A stretch of DNA of 64,000 nucleotides from assembly GCA_025054935.1 (NCBI GenBank), contig JANWZD010000001.1:124001-188000 (forward strand), in the 5' to 3' direction. This document shows, piece by piece, positions 8,601 through 18,613 of this stretch; positions within the stretch are counted from its first letter, which is position 1; each line of letters starts with the position of its first letter. Source of the stretch: Dehalococcoidia bacterium (lineage in GTDB: Bacteria > Chloroflexota > Dehalococcoidia > SpSt-223). The translations under genes were made by a program, and so were the position numbers. The notes under the pieces were generated by a model that worked only from the letters and a program-made list of their open reading frames with translations, had not been told where the DNA came from and did not search any database.

Positions 8601-9265
8601 CGTTTGGCCAGCGCCTGGATACTTTTCTGCTGGGCGCGGATATCGCGCTCGCTCAGCCGGATTGTCGTCGTCATCAGCGACGGCGCGCGCTTCGTGTCAA
8701 AGTTGCTGAAGACATCGGGACGAAATCCTGGCGCCGGCTGGATCCACGGGTTCTGCTGCAGGAAGGGCGAGGGGGCGGAGATCGGTTTCAATCCTGTCGT
8801 CGGCGTCGGGTCCTCGCGGTCAAAGGCGAGATATGCTGTCAGTTCGAGCCGGAGCGGTCCCGCGACGTACGACTGGATCTCGATGTCGTAGTTGCTGCCT
8901 CGGCGCTCGACCCGGGCGACCCGAAACCACGTATGCGCTTCGAGGTAGCGGAGCAGCGCGTCGCGGTCGGCCACGGCAACGCCGCGCTCGCGGATCCCCT
9001 GCGCCGTCAGCCCGGCGAGCGGCCGCGCGTCGCCGTTCAGTCCTTCCACCACGCGGGGGTCGATCACGCGGCTCGTCCGGAAGAACAGATGGAGGAGCAC
9101 AGGGCCAGCATCAGTCTGAACCAAGATCGACGGGTCGTACTCGCAGAACAGGTCCTGCGCTGCTGCCGGCTGCGTGGGGAGAAGAACGCCGATGAGGAGC
9201 GCCGCGCCAAGCACCCCGCTGAGGATAGACCGCGCTCCTCGGTCAATCAGAATTCGTGTTCTCAT
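8597..9265 (-). CDS. exported protein of unknown function
   Basis: 222-residue protein read from the ATG at 9265, which follows a strong AGGAAGG site; an upstream in-frame extension to 9361 lacks one. A signal peptide is evident (RSILSGVLGAALLIGVLL followed by TQPAAAQ). The mature part has no recognised domain; it is beta-rich with a late proline-rich stretch and a helical C-terminus rich in charged residues. It overlaps the HD-GYP gene by 4 bp, so the two are probably expressed together, perhaps as a periplasmic partner of the sensor half. That partnership is inference. Confidence 0.65.
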   Translation of the reverse strand: MRTRILIDRGARSILSGVLGAALLIGVLLPTQPAAAQDLFCEYDPSILVQTDAGPVLLHLFFRTSRVIDPRVVEGLNGDARPLAGLTAQGIRERGVAVADRDALLRYLEAHTWFRVARVERRGSNYDIEIQSYVAGPLRLELTAYLAFDREDPTPTTGLKPISAPSPFLQQNPWIQPAPGFRPDVFSNFDTKRAPSLMTTTIRLSERDIRAQQKSIQALAKR

Positions 9266-9457
9266 CGAAGTACCTTCCTCAGACGCACTGCGCACATGGC
9301 AGGCGGCTCGAGCGGCCGTGGGAGGCAGCCATCCCGCCGCTCCCAGCGGACAGGCTAGCATGCGCTCGTGCCACGCGCAAGAGACGCGAATGGGCTAGCC
9401 CATCTGGATCCTGCTCTCCGCGCGGGGGCATTCCTCTCCTCTCGGCAGGCAGGCGCG

Positions 9458-9487
9458 TTGACCAAGATTTCGTGGCGTCCGTAAGAT
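9458..9487 (+). promoter_or_regulatory. promoter of polyprenyl diphosphate synthase and glycolytic genes
   Basis: -35 TTGACC (9458-9463), 18-bp spacer, -10 TAAGAT (9482-9487), 22 bp before the ATG at 9510. Five of six -35 positions match the sigma-70 consensus. Confidence 0.45.
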
Positions 9488-9509
9488 ACGAGCGAGAGAC
9501 CACCGTGGG

Positions 9510-10547
9510 ATGCCAGTCATGACCGCTGCTCGTGAGGCTGCCGAAATCCTCGGGCGCTTGCTCCCTGCGATCGAGCGCGCGCTGGAGGCTGCCGTTCCCC
9601 ACGAGGGAGGGCTTGCGGTGATGGTGCGCTACCACCTCGGCTGGTGCGATAGCGACGGCAACCCGGCGAAAAATCGGACGGGGAAACGGATCCGTCCTGC
9701 CCTCGTGCTCCTCGCCGCCCAGGCAATGCAGGGGGAGATCGACGATGCCCTGCCCGCGGCGGTTGCCGTCGAGCTGCTTCATAACTTTTCGCTCATTCAC
9801 GATGATATTCAGGACCGAAGCCCTGAGCGCCACGGGCGCCCGACGGTTTGGACCGTTTGGGGAGAGGCACAGGCGATCAACGCCGGCAACGTCCTGCATG
9901 TGCTCGCTCATCGCTCCCTAGCGGCGCTTGCCGACCGGCGGCCGCCAGTCGGCTGGGCTGCCCTCCAGCGGCTGTATGACACCTCGCTTCGGCTCTGTGA
10001 CGGCCAGTATCTTGACCTCTCCTACGAGCAGCGCCCGCGTATCCGCCTGGACGACTATCTCACCATGATCGCCGGCAAGACCGCCTCGCTGATCGGATTG
10101 GCGCTCGAACTGGGAGCGATGGCCGCGACTGACGACCGCGAGGTCTGGATGACTTACCGTCAGATCGGCGAGCAGATCGGGCTCGCCTTCCAGATTTGGG
10201 ACGACTATCTCGGTATATGGGGCGACCCAACCTTGACAGGAAAACCAGTCGGCGAAGATATCGCCAATCGGAAGAAAACGCTGCCCGCTGCCTACGCCTT
10301 CGAGCATGCAGTCGGCGAGGACTTGCGCGTGCTCATCGACGCCTATCGTCCCGGGGCTGCGGAGCCGGCGCCGCTCGCGGCAGTGCTCGACGTCTTCGAA
10401 CGCGTCGGCGCCCGCGCCTACACGGAACAGCTCGCGACCGAAACGATTGACCGGGCGCTGGCAGCACTTGACAGCGCGCCAGGCGCCCTCGACCCTCTCG
10501 CCGACCTCGCGACCCTCGCGCGCTATCTCGTCGGGCGGGACCGCTAG
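9510..10547 (+). CDS. polyprenyl (geranylgeranyl-type) diphosphate synthase
   Basis: 345-residue trans-isoprenyl diphosphate synthase that condenses allylic diphosphates with IPP for membrane lipids, quinones or carotenoids. The first aspartate-rich motif is HDDIQD (D98, D99, D102) and the conserved basic patch [13 protein letters not shown] precedes it. The second motif reads [10 protein letters not shown] (D231, D232), with glycine where the third Asp often stands; the same variation occurs in actinobacterial-type GGPP synthases, so activity is expected. [16 protein letters not shown] follows. Starts ATG 9510 or 9519. It is 28 bp ahead of pgk. Confidence 0.88.
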   Translation: MPVMTAAREAAEILGRLLPAIERALEAAVPHEGGLAVMVRYHLGWCDSDGNPAKNRTGKRIRPALVLLAAQAMQGEIDDALPAAVAVELLHNFSLIHDDIQDRSPERHGRPTVWTVWGEAQAINAGNVLHVLAHRSLAALADRRPPVGWAALQRLYDTSLRLCDGQYLDLSYEQRPRIRLDDYLTMIAGKTASLIGLALELGAMAATDDREVWMTYRQIGEQIGLAFQIWDDYLGIWGDPTLTGKPVGEDIANRKKTLPAAYAFEHAVGEDLRVLIDAYRPGAAEPAPLAAVLDVFERVGARAYTEQLATETIDRALAALDSAPGALDPLADLATLARYLVGRDR

Positions 10548-10575
10548 AGCGCCGCGTCCTGCCGAAGGAGCGACT

Positions 10576-11778
10576 ATGGCCAAGCAGACGATCCGCGATT
10601 TCGCGGTCGAGAACAAGCGCGTGCTCGTGCGCGTCGACTACAACGTGCCGCTGGACAAGACAACGGGGGAAGTCGCCGACGACACGCGCATCCGCGCCAC
10701 CCTGCCGACCATCCGCTATCTGATCGACCGTGGGGCGAAGGTGATCTTGATCTCCCACCTTGGCCGCCCAGACGGCAAGGTCGTCGAGTCGCTGCGCCTC
10801 GACCCGGTCGCGCGTCGGCTGTCGGAGCTCCTTGGCCAGCCGGTCCGCAAGCTCGACGACTGCGTCGGTCCCGAGGTTGAGGAGACGGTGCGGGCGATGA
10901 AGCCGGGCGAAGTCGTGCTCCTCGAGAACGTTCGTTTCCATCCCGAGGAGGAGGCGAATGACCCGGCCTTCTGCCGCGACCTCGCCACGCTCGCAAATGT
11001 CTTTGTCAATGACGCCTTCGCGACGGCCCACCGCGCCCACGCTTCGACGGCCGGCGTCGCCGACTACCTGCCGGCCGTTGCCGGATTCCTCATGGAGAAG
11101 GAACTGAAGTTCCTTGGCGATGCCCTCGCCGCGCCTGCCCGCCCGTTCGCTGCCATCATCGGCGGCGCGAAGGTGGGCACGAAGATCGGCGTTCTGCGTG
11201 CGCTGCTGGGAAAGGCCGACCTTCTCCTCATCGGCGGGGGGATGGCCAACACGTTCTTCCTCGCGCAGGGAGTGCCGATCGGCGCCTCGCTCGCTGAACC
11301 CGACAAAGTCGATCTCGCTCGCGACCTGCTTGATCAGGCGCGCGCCGCGGGGATCGAGGTGCTGCTGCCGAGCGATGTGCTCATCGCCGACCGGGTCGAT
11401 GCTGCGGCAGCGACACGCACGATCGCAGTCGCCGAGGGGGTGCCTGAAGGGTGGAGCATTGTCGATATCGGCCCCGCCACGATCGCCCGCTACCGCGAGG
11501 CGCTTCAGCCGGCGAAAACGGTGCTCTGGAACGGGCCGATGGGCATCTTCGAGATCCCGGCCTTTGCCGAAGGAACGCGGGCGATCGCGGCAGCGCTGGC
11601 AGAACTCGATGCGGTCACGATTGTCGGCGGCGGCGAGTCGGTTGCGGCGGTGGAGCAGCTCGGCTATGCCGACCGCATCACCCATCTTTCCACGGGCGGG
11701 GGCGCGACCCTGGAATTTCTCGAAGGGCGCGACCTGCCGGGGGTCGCCTGTCTGCACGATAAGATGCCGGAGCGCTAG
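10576..11778 (+). CDS. pgk: phosphoglycerate kinase
   Basis: 400-residue glycolytic enzyme transferring phosphate from 1,3-bisphosphoglycerate to ADP. Family landmarks: [13 protein letters not shown] near the N-terminus, [49 protein letters not shown], the nucleotide-site block [15 protein letters not shown], and the C-terminal [16 protein letters not shown]. Length matches the family. The ATG at 10576 has GAAGGAG upstream; longer in-frame extensions lie inside the upstream gene and are not credible. It is followed 5 bp later by tpiA, forming a glycolytic operon. Confidence 0.97.
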   Translation: MAKQTIRDFAVENKRVLVRVDYNVPLDKTTGEVADDTRIRATLPTIRYLIDRGAKVILISHLGRPDGKVVESLRLDPVARRLSELLGQPVRKLDDCVGPEVEETVRAMKPGEVVLLENVRFHPEEEANDPAFCRDLATLANVFVNDAFATAHRAHASTAGVADYLPAVAGFLMEKELKFLGDALAAPARPFAAIIGGAKVGTKIGVLRALLGKADLLLIGGGMANTFFLAQGVPIGASLAEPDKVDLARDLLDQARAAGIEVLLPSDVLIADRVDAAAATRTIAVAEGVPEGWSIVDIGPATIARYREALQPAKTVLWNGPMGIFEIPAFAEGTRAIAAALAELDAVTIVGGGESVAAVEQLGYADRITHLSTGGGATLEFLEGRDLPGVACLHDKMPER

Positions 11779-11783
11779 CCACG

Positions 11784-12566
11784 ATGCGCGTCCCACTGAT
11801 TGCCGGCAACTGGAAGATGCACACTACCATTGCTGAGGCGGTGCAGCTTGTCGTGGCGATGCGAGACGACCTCGAAGCGGTGCGCGGCGTCGAAATCGTC
11901 CTCTGCCCGCCGTTCGTCTCGCTCTATCCCCTCTATGAACTGCTGCGCGGGGGGCCCCTCCGGCTGGGGGCGCAGAACATCGACTACCGCGACTTTGGCG
12001 CGGTAACCGGCGAGATCGCGGCGCGGATGGTGGCGCCGATCTGCTCCATGGTCATCCTCGGGCATAGCGAGCGGCGGCGGTACTTTGGGGAGAGCGATCA
12101 GGTGGTCAACTGGAAGGTGAAGGCGGCGCTTGCTGCCGGGCTGCACCCGATCGTGTGCGTCGGCGAGCAGCTCGAGGAGAACGAGGCGGGAGCGACCGCG
12201 GCGGTAGTCGAGCGGCAAGTGCGGGCTGCCCTTGCCGGCGTCACTGACCTGCGGCGCATCGTCATCGCCTACGAACCAGTCTGGGCGATCGGTACAGGAC
12301 GCGCGGCGCATGGGCCCCAAGCGAATGCGACCATCGGCTGGATCCGGCATCTGCTGCGCGACCGGTTTGGTCCAGCGGCGGCCGAGGAGACCCGGATCCT
12401 CTACGGCGGGTCGGTCACGCCTGACAATATCGCGGAGTTTGTCGCTCAGCCCGAGATCGACGGCGCGCTTGTGGGGGGCGCGTCCCTGCGCGCCGCTGAT
12501 TTTGTCGCTATCTGCCGCACCACCGCCGACCTGCGAGTGCCGAAGGAGCTGCTCGAAGGACGGTAG
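11784..12566 (+). CDS. tpiA: triosephosphate isomerase
   Basis: 260-residue enzyme interconverting dihydroxyacetone phosphate and glyceraldehyde 3-phosphate. Catalytic residues are all visible: Lys11 in GNWKM, His94 in ILGHSERR, and Glu164 in AYEPVWAIGTG with the flexible loop. The phosphate-binding ILYGGSVTPDNI and DGALVGGASL are at the C-terminal end. Start ATG lies 5 bp after the pgk stop. Nothing unusual apart from a slightly longer C-terminus. Confidence 0.97.
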   Translation: MRVPLIAGNWKMHTTIAEAVQLVVAMRDDLEAVRGVEIVLCPPFVSLYPLYELLRGGPLRLGAQNIDYRDFGAVTGEIAARMVAPICSMVILGHSERRRYFGESDQVVNWKVKAALAAGLHPIVCVGEQLEENEAGATAAVVERQVRAALAGVTDLRRIVIAYEPVWAIGTGRAAHGPQANATIGWIRHLLRDRFGPAAAEETRILYGGSVTPDNIAEFVAQPEIDGALVGGASLRAADFVAICRTTADLRVPKELLEGR

Positions 12567-12617
12567 GTCTTCTCCTCCTCGCTGGGCGCGAGAGGGGGTC
12601 AGGAGGAAAGAACTCGC

Positions 12618-13388
12618 ATGTACACGCTCGTTCTGCTTCGCCATGGGGAAAGCGAGTGGAACCGCGAGAACCGCTTCACCGGCTGGGTCGACGTTGACCT
12701 GTCGCCAGCAGGAATTGAAGAAGCGCGCGCGGCGGCACGCCTGCTCGAGGAGGCCGGGTTCTCGTTCGACCTCGTCTTCACGTCGCTGCTGAAACGGGCG
12801 ATCCGCACCGCTTGGATCGTCCAAGACGCGCTCGACCTCCTCTGGCTGCCGGTCGAGCGGAGCTGGCGGCTGAACGAACGGCATTACGGCCGGCTAACCG
12901 GGCTGAATAAAGCCGAAACCGCCGCCCAATTCGGGGAGGAGCAGGTCCATCTCTGGCGACGGTCGTACGATGTGCCGCCGCCCCCCTTCGCGCCTGACGA
13001 TCCGCGCAACCCGGTAAACGACCGGCGCTATGCCGACCTCGCGCCGCACGAACGGCCGCTCACCGAGTCGCTCAAGGATACTGAAGCGCGCTTTCTCCCC
13101 TACTGGTTTGATCGGATCGCCCCGGCGATCCGGGCGGGCAAGCGCGTCTTGATCGCCGCGCACGGCAATAGCCTGCGTGCGCTGGTCAAGCATCTGGATC
13201 AGGTGCCTGATGACCTGATCCCCGAACTGAACATTCCGACCGGGGTGCCTCTCGTCTACGAGCTTGATGATGCACTCCGGCCGCTTCGCCACTACTACCT
13301 TGGGGACCAGGAGGCCGTGGCTGCGAAAATGGCGGCGGTAGCGGCCCAGGGGAAGGCGCGCTCGTCGCCGCCGCCAGCAGGGAACTAA
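12618..13388 (+). CDS. gpmA: 2,3-bisphosphoglycerate-dependent phosphoglycerate mutase
   Basis: 256-residue histidine phosphatase superfamily enzyme converting 3- to 2-phosphoglycerate. The phospho-acceptor His9 sits in [48 protein letters not shown] and the second catalytic histidine in [15 protein letters not shown] are typical of GpmA rather than the broad-specificity phosphatases. A strong AGGAGGAAAG precedes the ATG. It closes the pgk-tpiA run after a 51-bp gap. Its stop overlaps the stop of the converging GT4 gene by 4 bp. Confidence 0.95.
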   Translation: MYTLVLLRHGESEWNRENRFTGWVDVDLSPAGIEEARAAARLLEEAGFSFDLVFTSLLKRAIRTAWIVQDALDLLWLPVERSWRLNERHYGRLTGLNKAETAAQFGEEQVHLWRRSYDVPPPPFAPDDPRNPVNDRRYADLAPHERPLTESLKDTEARFLPYWFDRIAPAIRAGKRVLIAAHGNSLRALVKHLDQVPDDLIPELNIPTGVPLVYELDDALRPLRHYYLGDQEAVAAKMAAVAAQGKARSSPPPAGN

Positions 13389-14473
13389 GCCTTCCCGGCG
13401 ACAAGAGGCATTCGGCCCGCTGCTTCGCTGTCGAGGATTGCCTCGTAGACCCGCTCGTAGTTCGACGCCATGGCGCGCGCCGAGAAGCGCGCTTCGACCA
13501 CGAGCCGGCACGTTTCGCGGCTGAGCGTGTCGAGGTCAGCGATCGCGGCGACGAGGTCGTCCTCGGTCGTGCCGAGCAGCCCCGTCACGCCCGGCTCCAC
13601 GATCTCGGTCGCGGCGCCGCGGCGGGTGGCGATTACCGGGGTGCCGCAGGCCATCGCTTCTGCCATCACGAGGCCAAACGGCTCTTCCCACTGAATGGGA
13701 TTGAGCAAGGCTGCCGCGCCGCCGAGAAGCTGGGCACGCTTGGCGGTGTCGACCTCGCCGATGAATTCGATCCCGGGCTCCCGAAGAAGCGGCCGAACGA
13801 CCGACTCCCAGTAATCCCAGTCGCGTCGCACTACCGGGTCGTGGACAAAGGGCAGCGGTTCTCGCGCCGCGATAACGAGGGGGACCCCCGCCCGCCGGGC
13901 AATCCGGATAGCAGCGTCGACCCCCTTCTCGGGGCTGATCCGGCCGACAAAGGCGAGATAGTCGCCTCCCTTTGGCGAATAGGGCAGTTCGCGCAGGTCA
14001 ACGCCGTTGTAGACCGTCGCGACCCAGTTCGCCCAGCGGACCGGCCGGCGCTGGCTGTTGCTGATCGACACGAGCGGCTGCTCGCGATATTCGGCGTAGA
14101 TCGCCGTGAGCTCGGGCAGGTCCTGCCGCCCATGCATTGTCGTTACAGTCGGTGTTCGGCAGCAGCGGGCCCGAGAAAAGACGAAGTGATCGAGATGGTT
14201 GTGGATGATGTCAAACTCATCGGCCATCTCGTAGCAGGTCGCGATGACAGCGTGCAGGGTTGCCTCGGGGTCCCAGCCGTTCTCGCTCCACAAGGCGCGG
14301 GGAACTGTCGGGACAAGCCGCGCCGAGGTCTGGGAGTCGCCGCTGGCGAACAGCGTGACCGTATGACCACGGGCGACCAGTTCCTCGGTCAGGGCGGCGA
14401 TGACGCGCTCGGTTCCTCCATATTTCTTCGGCGGGAGGGCAACATACGGCGGTGCAAGTTGTGCAATGCGCAT
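13385..14473 (-). CDS. GT4-family glycosyltransferase
   Basis: 362-residue GT-B fold transferase. The N-terminal motif [20 protein letters not shown] followed by [19 protein letters not shown] marks the acceptor domain; the donor domain has [15 protein letters not shown] and [20 protein letters not shown] with the E-x7-E motif and [14 protein letters not shown]. The start is ATG 14473 with GAGGAGAC upstream; a longer frame to 14584 has no ribosome site and overlaps the neighbouring gene. It lies directly downstream of the glycogen-debranching-type gene, a pairing suggesting a shared role in storage or compatible-solute sugar metabolism (inference). Confidence 0.85.
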   Translation of the reverse strand: MRIAQLAPPYVALPPKKYGGTERVIAALTEELVARGHTVTLFASGDSQTSARLVPTVPRALWSENGWDPEATLHAVIATCYEMADEFDIIHNHLDHFVFSRARCCRTPTVTTMHGRQDLPELTAIYAEYREQPLVSISNSQRRPVRWANWVATVYNGVDLRELPYSPKGGDYLAFVGRISPEKGVDAAIRIARRAGVPLVIAAREPLPFVHDPVVRRDWDYWESVVRPLLREPGIEFIGEVDTAKRAQLLGGAAALLNPIQWEEPFGLVMAEAMACGTPVIATRRGAATEIVEPGVTGLLGTTEDDLVAAIADLDTLSRETCRLVVEARFSARAMASNYERVYEAILDSEAAGRMPLVAGKA

Positions 14474-14555
14474 GTCTCCTCGCTGTCTCACAGGATTGCG
14501 CGACGGCCAGCGAGAGAGGAAGGGGCACGCCGTTGTGCTGCAGTATGGAACGTGA

Positions 14556-14574
14556 CCGTCGCTTTTCGCGACGG
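14556..14574 (-). other. hairpin between debranching enzyme and GT4 genes
   Basis: Perfect 7-bp stem: CCGTCGC at 14556-14562 pairs with GCGACGG at 14568-14574, with a 5-nt loop (GAAAA as RNA from the reverse strand). It begins just after the stop codon of the debranching gene and is not followed by a U-run, so it may protect or process the mRNA end rather than terminate. Confidence 0.5.
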
Positions 14575-14576
14575 GG

Positions 14577-16742
14577 CTACTCAATCGAGATGGCGAGCCC
14601 GCCGCGTAGCGATTTAATCGTTACCTCATTCCGTTCATTGACCGCAAGGTCGATTGAGGCGCCGCCGACGCGGAGGCGAGAGACATGCACTTCGCGGAGC
14701 CAGAGCGGCAGCCGAGGACGGAGCCGCAGCCCTGTTGGAGTGGGCATGAGCCCGAGGATCGTGCGGAGCGCGAGCAGCGCGCTTCCTGCCGCCCACGCTT
14801 GGGGAGCGCAACTGACGGGGTACTGAGCGGGTAGCGAGAAGTAGAGCGGCTCCCGCTGGAAGCCGCAGTACAGTTCGGGCAGCCGCTGGTCCGGCATCGA
14901 GAGCCCGGCCTCGACAAATCCCCAGATCACGCGGTTCGCGGACTCATCAAAGCCGTAGCGTTTCATGCCGTAGGCGATCAGTGAGTTGTCGTGAGGCCAG
15001 ACCGAGCCGTTATGGTAGCTCATTGGGTTGTAGCGCGGGTGCTGTTTCGACAGCGTGCGGATCCCCCATCCCGTGTCGAGGTCGCGCTGGAGCAGCCGCT
15101 CGACGCAGCGCGCTGCCTCGTCGGGGGGGAGGACGCCGGCAAAGAGCAGATGGCCCATGTTCGAGGCGACTGCGCGGACAGGCCGTTTTTGCCCGTCCAG
15201 CGCGATAGCATAGGCGCCGTCGCCGAGGGCGAAGTCGCGCCGAATCCGCTCCGCCAGTTCCTCGGCTTGCCGCGCGAGGGCCTCGCCGCGCCGGTGCTCT
15301 CCCCGCCGGCAAAAGAACTCGGCCAGCCGCCGCTTCGCCTCGACGACATAGGCCTGCACCTCAATGAGGGCAATTGGTCCCTCGGCGAGGGTGCCGTCCT
15401 CATGGGCGATCGAGTCTTCGCTATCTTTCCAGCCCTGGTTGCGCAGCCCGCCGGCCGTGGCGGACGCGGCATATTCCACGTAGCCGTCGCCGTCGCGGTC
15501 GCCGTACCGATCGATCCAGTCGAGCGCCCGCTCAACATTCGGCAGCAGGTCTTCGGCAAGCGCCTCGTCTCCGGTCCATGCGATCGTCTCGGCGAAGAGA
15601 ATGAGAAAGAGCGGCGTGCTGTCGATGCTGCCGTAATAGGGGGTGTGCGGCGTCTCCCCCAGGTTCGCCATCTCCCCGAAACGCAATTCATGGAGGATCT
15701 TCCCCGGCTCTTCGTCCCGCCAGCGGTCGACGCGGCGGCCTTGGCGGCGCGCAAGATAGCGCAGCGTTCCCTTGGCCAGCTCGGGGACAAAGGCGAGCGC
15801 TTGGAACGAGGTGATGATGCTGTCGCGGCCGAACGGTGCGGCGAACCACGGGATGCCGGCGTGCGGAAACGGCCCCTCGGGCGTGTCGTGAGTGAGGGAG
15901 CGGAGGTCGAGCAAGCTGCGCTCGATCAGCCGGTCGAACATGTCGTTATCCGTCCGGACAAGCGTGGCGTTTGCTTCCCACGCAGAGTAGCGGGCCCCTT
16001 GCCGGCGCGCCGCTTCCTCGATCGATGGCGGGTCGATGGTCTCTTCCCCCTGCTCAGGACAGACCGACACCGTGACCCACTGCGCTCCTTCGGGCTGAAG
16101 GTCGAAGGCGAAACGGACCCGGACGAACGGCGTCACTTCTGTCACCGGCGGCGCCGGCTGCGACTGGTCGGGGTAGCGCACCGCGGGCGCGAGCGTGTTG
16201 GCGGGCGGGGTCTCGACCCGAATATCGAGGGGGCGCCGGTCGAACTGGAGGCGGGTCCGCCGCTCGATCCCATCGGCGCCGCGGTAGCAAAAGATGATCT
16301 CGCGGTCGCGAATGATTGGCTCGAGGAGGGTGCCGCGTCTCCCGCGAACAAAACCGCGGATATCGAACATGTCGCGGAAATCTGCGGCGATCAGCAGGTC
16401 GATGAGGAGAGGAACCGGCTCGGTGTGGTAGCTCTGAAGGCCGATCCGCTCGATGAAGGCTCCGGAGAGGGCGCGGTTGCGCCGCAGGCTGATCGTGTGT
16501 GGCAAGATGGTTCGGCCGTCCTCGAGGACAAATGCCGGGTTGGCAAGCTGCAGACTGGCGACCGTGTTCCGCGTGACCGAGGCGCCCATCCGTTCTGGCT
16601 TCCAGCCGACAGGCACGAGCTCATACCGGCTAAGATGCCGCGTGTCATTCCGGTAGAGCCCGAGCCCCTCATCGGGCGTCGCATCGCCCATCCAATTCGT
16701 GACAATAAACGTCGAATTGTCAGCAAGAACGAGCTGGTCCAT
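14577..16742 (-). CDS. amylo-alpha-1,6-glucosidase / glycogen debranching-type protein
   Basis: 721-residue intracellular protein. Residues 1-250 form the N-terminal beta domain typical of this group (ADNSTFIVTNWMGD, GLYRNDTRHLSRYEL). Residues 290-700 form an alpha/alpha-toroid catalytic domain with AGIPWFAAPFGRDSIITSFQ, TPYYGSIDSTPLFL, GWKDSEDSI and SYHNGSVWPHDNSLIAYG, the acidic residues of which are expected to be catalytic. It probably trims alpha-1,6 branches or related alpha-glucosides. The ATG follows GAACGAGGG. A TATACT box lies about 45 nt upstream. It precedes the GT4 gene on the same strand. Confidence 0.87.
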   Translation of the reverse strand: MDQLVLADNSTFIVTNWMGDATPDEGLGLYRNDTRHLSRYELVPVGWKPERMGASVTRNTVASLQLANPAFVLEDGRTILPHTISLRRNRALSGAFIERIGLQSYHTEPVPLLIDLLIAADFRDMFDIRGFVRGRRGTLLEPIIRDREIIFCYRGADGIERRTRLQFDRRPLDIRVETPPANTLAPAVRYPDQSQPAPPVTEVTPFVRVRFAFDLQPEGAQWVTVSVCPEQGEETIDPPSIEEAARRQGARYSAWEANATLVRTDNDMFDRLIERSLLDLRSLTHDTPEGPFPHAGIPWFAAPFGRDSIITSFQALAFVPELAKGTLRYLARRQGRRVDRWRDEEPGKILHELRFGEMANLGETPHTPYYGSIDSTPLFLILFAETIAWTGDEALAEDLLPNVERALDWIDRYGDRDGDGYVEYAASATAGGLRNQGWKDSEDSIAHEDGTLAEGPIALIEVQAYVVEAKRRLAEFFCRRGEHRRGEALARQAEELAERIRRDFALGDGAYAIALDGQKRPVRAVASNMGHLLFAGVLPPDEAARCVERLLQRDLDTGWGIRTLSKQHPRYNPMSYHNGSVWPHDNSLIAYGMKRYGFDESANRVIWGFVEAGLSMPDQRLPELYCGFQREPLYFSLPAQYPVSCAPQAWAAGSALLALRTILGLMPTPTGLRLRPRLPLWLREVHVSRLRVGGASIDLAVNERNEVTIKSLRGGLAISIE

Positions 16743-16885
16743 CCCTCGTTCCTTCGGTTTCCCTCAGGCGCGTCCTCGTGGCCTCGGAGTATAGGACGGA
16801 GAAGGGAGAAACTCCCGTATCTCCGCCGGATCGTGGTCAAACGCGCTTCTCCGTTCTGCTGACAGCGCGGCCGGCGTAACCCCGC

Positions 16886-16916
16886 TTGATTCCGGAAAGG
16901 GAACGCGGGGTATAGT
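16886..16916 (+). promoter_or_regulatory. possible promoter of the DUF983 gene
   Basis: TTGATT (16886-16891) and TATAGT (16911-16916) with a long 19-bp spacer, 17 bp before the ATG at 16934. The spacer length makes this tentative. Confidence 0.3.
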
Positions 16917-16933
16917 TTGCTGCGAGGGCGACG

Positions 16934-17386
16934 ATGAGACGGCTGCTGCAGCTGTTTGGGCGGGCTGCTCTGCTACGCTGCCCGAATTGCGGGCGCGCGC
17001 CCCTGTTTCGAAGCTGGTTCGGCGCGCGCGACCACTGCACTGGCTGCGGGCTGCGCTTCGAGCGCGAAGAAGGATTTCACACCGGCGGCATGGCGCTCAA
17101 TCTCGTCGCCTCGGAACTTGTCTTCGTCGCCGTCCTCGTCGGCCTCGTCGTCGCCACCTGGCCAAACCCGCCGTGGGATCTCCTGCGGTGGGGCGCCCTT
17201 CTCTTGATGGTCGCTTTTCCTCTCTTCTTCTATCCGTTTTCGAAAGCGTTCTGGCTTGCGCTCGACCTCGCCATTCGGCCGATCGAGCCGATTGAGATCG
17301 TCCCGCTCGACGATTGGGGCTTGGCCGGCAATTCCAACGCCCGCGCAACCCCCAGCGCTCCCCACGGCACCCCGCACGTCTTCTAG
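16934..17386 (+). CDS. DUF983 zinc-ribbon membrane protein
   Basis: 150-residue protein. A CPNCG...CTGCG four-cysteine ribbon at residues 16-40 is followed by FEREEGFHTGGMALN and two membrane helices (about 55-75 and 83-105). This is the arrangement of DUF983 proteins, which are often near cytochrome oxidase genes, although none is here. Function unknown. It starts at ATG 16934 with GAGGG upstream and is 15 bp ahead of a glycosyltransferase-like gene. Confidence 0.75.
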   Translation: MRRLLQLFGRAALLRCPNCGRAPLFRSWFGARDHCTGCGLRFEREEGFHTGGMALNLVASELVFVAVLVGLVVATWPNPPWDLLRWGALLLMVAFPLFFYPFSKAFWLALDLAIRPIEPIEIVPLDDWGLAGNSNARATPSAPHGTPHVF

Positions 17387-17401
17387 CCGCACGACGTCTC
17401 G

Positions 17402-18181
17402 ATGGCCGCGCTGCTCACTGTCATCACCGTGACCCGTCGGCCGCAGTATCTCCCGGCGTGCTGTGAGACAATCGACCGCCAAGGCGAGGCGGTTCCGCTC
17501 CAGCACCTCATTCTTGGGGATGGGGTCGGTCGGCTTGAGCGGCCAAGCGGCTCGCGTCATCGCGATATCCTCGTGCTCTGCCCGCGCAGCCCAACAGAGT
17601 GCGACGGCCCATCGCGCCTTGGGGCGCTGCGCAATCTCGCTGTGCAGCTTGCCGCAACAGACGACATCGTTTTTCTCGACGATGACAACCGCTGGGAGCC
17701 CGACCACCTTGCCTCGCTCTTTGCAACGCGAGCGGCGACCAACGCTTCTTTCGTCCACTCCGAGCGGGCGCTCTTCGAGCCGGATGGGCGGCCGTATCTG
17801 CGGGAAGAGTTTCCCTGGGCGCGCGACCCCGCAGCGCGCCGGCAGATTTGGGAGCGCTACCGCTGCCTCGGGATCGTCACTCCCGGGAGCAACATCTGGC
17901 GCGACCGCCTGCCGATGCCGCACTCCTGCGTCGACCTCGGCGCGTGGGTGCTCCCCCGCCGCTTTCTGCTCGCTCATCCCTTCCAAACGGTGTATACCGA
18001 GGCCGACTGGGAAGCGAACATCACCGAAGACCATGGACTAGCGACGGCTATTCTTGCTTCCCGGTTGCCCGTCGCCTCAACGGGCCGGCCGACCTTGCTC
18101 TACTGGCTCGGGGGCTACTCAAACCACTTCGATCCGGCAGCGCCCATCCGCTGGCAGCCGCCGCACGCCGCGTCTCGCTAA
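17402..18181 (+). CDS. GT-A fold glycosyltransferase-like protein
   Basis: 259-residue protein with features of a family 2-like nucleotide-sugar transferase: an N-terminal LLTVITVTRRPQYLP, then GALRNLAVQLAATDDIVFLD and DDDN (residues 93-96) as the metal-binding DxD site, and a late ADWEANITEDHGLATAIL block where the catalytic acid would lie. No membrane segment. The target sugar and acceptor are unknown. It is cotranscribed with the DUF983 gene. The following 430 bp are non-coding. Confidence 0.7.
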   Translation: MAALLTVITVTRRPQYLPACCETIDRQGEAVPLQHLILGDGVGRLERPSGSRHRDILVLCPRSPTECDGPSRLGALRNLAVQLAATDDIVFLDDDNRWEPDHLASLFATRAATNASFVHSERALFEPDGRPYLREEFPWARDPAARRQIWERYRCLGIVTPGSNIWRDRLPMPHSCVDLGAWVLPRRFLLAHPFQTVYTEADWEANITEDHGLATAILASRLPVASTGRPTLLYWLGGYSNHFDPAAPIRWQPPHAASR

Positions 18182-18613
18182 CACCGGGCCGGAGGCTGAG
18201 CGCAGGCCGAGGGACGGTCAGACAGCCCGCGTTGTCCAGCGTCCCTGCTCAGCAAGAGGCCGGAGGGCATGGCGGCCAGCGCGGCCGTTTGCCGCCCCGC
18301 CGCCGGCTCCTTCGCAGAATGGCACGGACCGGAACGTTCGCCGCGCATGGCGGGAAGAAAGCGCCTATATCGAACGGCGGCAGGCCGAGCGCGCGGTGCG
18401 TCAGAGCGCTCCAACGCGCCGTGCCGCAGCGCGTGCTGGCGAGGGAGCGTCCCCGCGGCCGAGCAGTGTCGACGCTCTGCGGACGGGTACCGGGCAAACT
18501 GCCGTATCGGCTCGGCGGCCGTTCCCGCCCGCCGCCTTCCGCAGAGCGCCGGCGGTGGCGCCAGAACAGACGAAGCGGCGCCCGCGGACCGCCAGTGATG
18601 CCAGGGGCAGGCG
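18182..18613. other. 432-bp non-coding gap with stem-loop at its left end
   Basis: Between two converging genes. Frames are open in several phases because of base composition, but none reads like a protein. Near the left end, GCTGAG (18195-18200) and AGGGACG (18210-18216) pair with CGTCCCT (18240-18246) and CTCAGC (18248-18253), a stepped stem-loop that may mark the 3' end of the upstream transcript. Confidence 0.45.

Noticed and set aside
14991-16862. 623-codon forward frame opposite the debranching gene
   Set aside because: Composition shadow: the reverse strand carries a complete recognisable debranching-type protein, and the forward product has no domain-like sequence.
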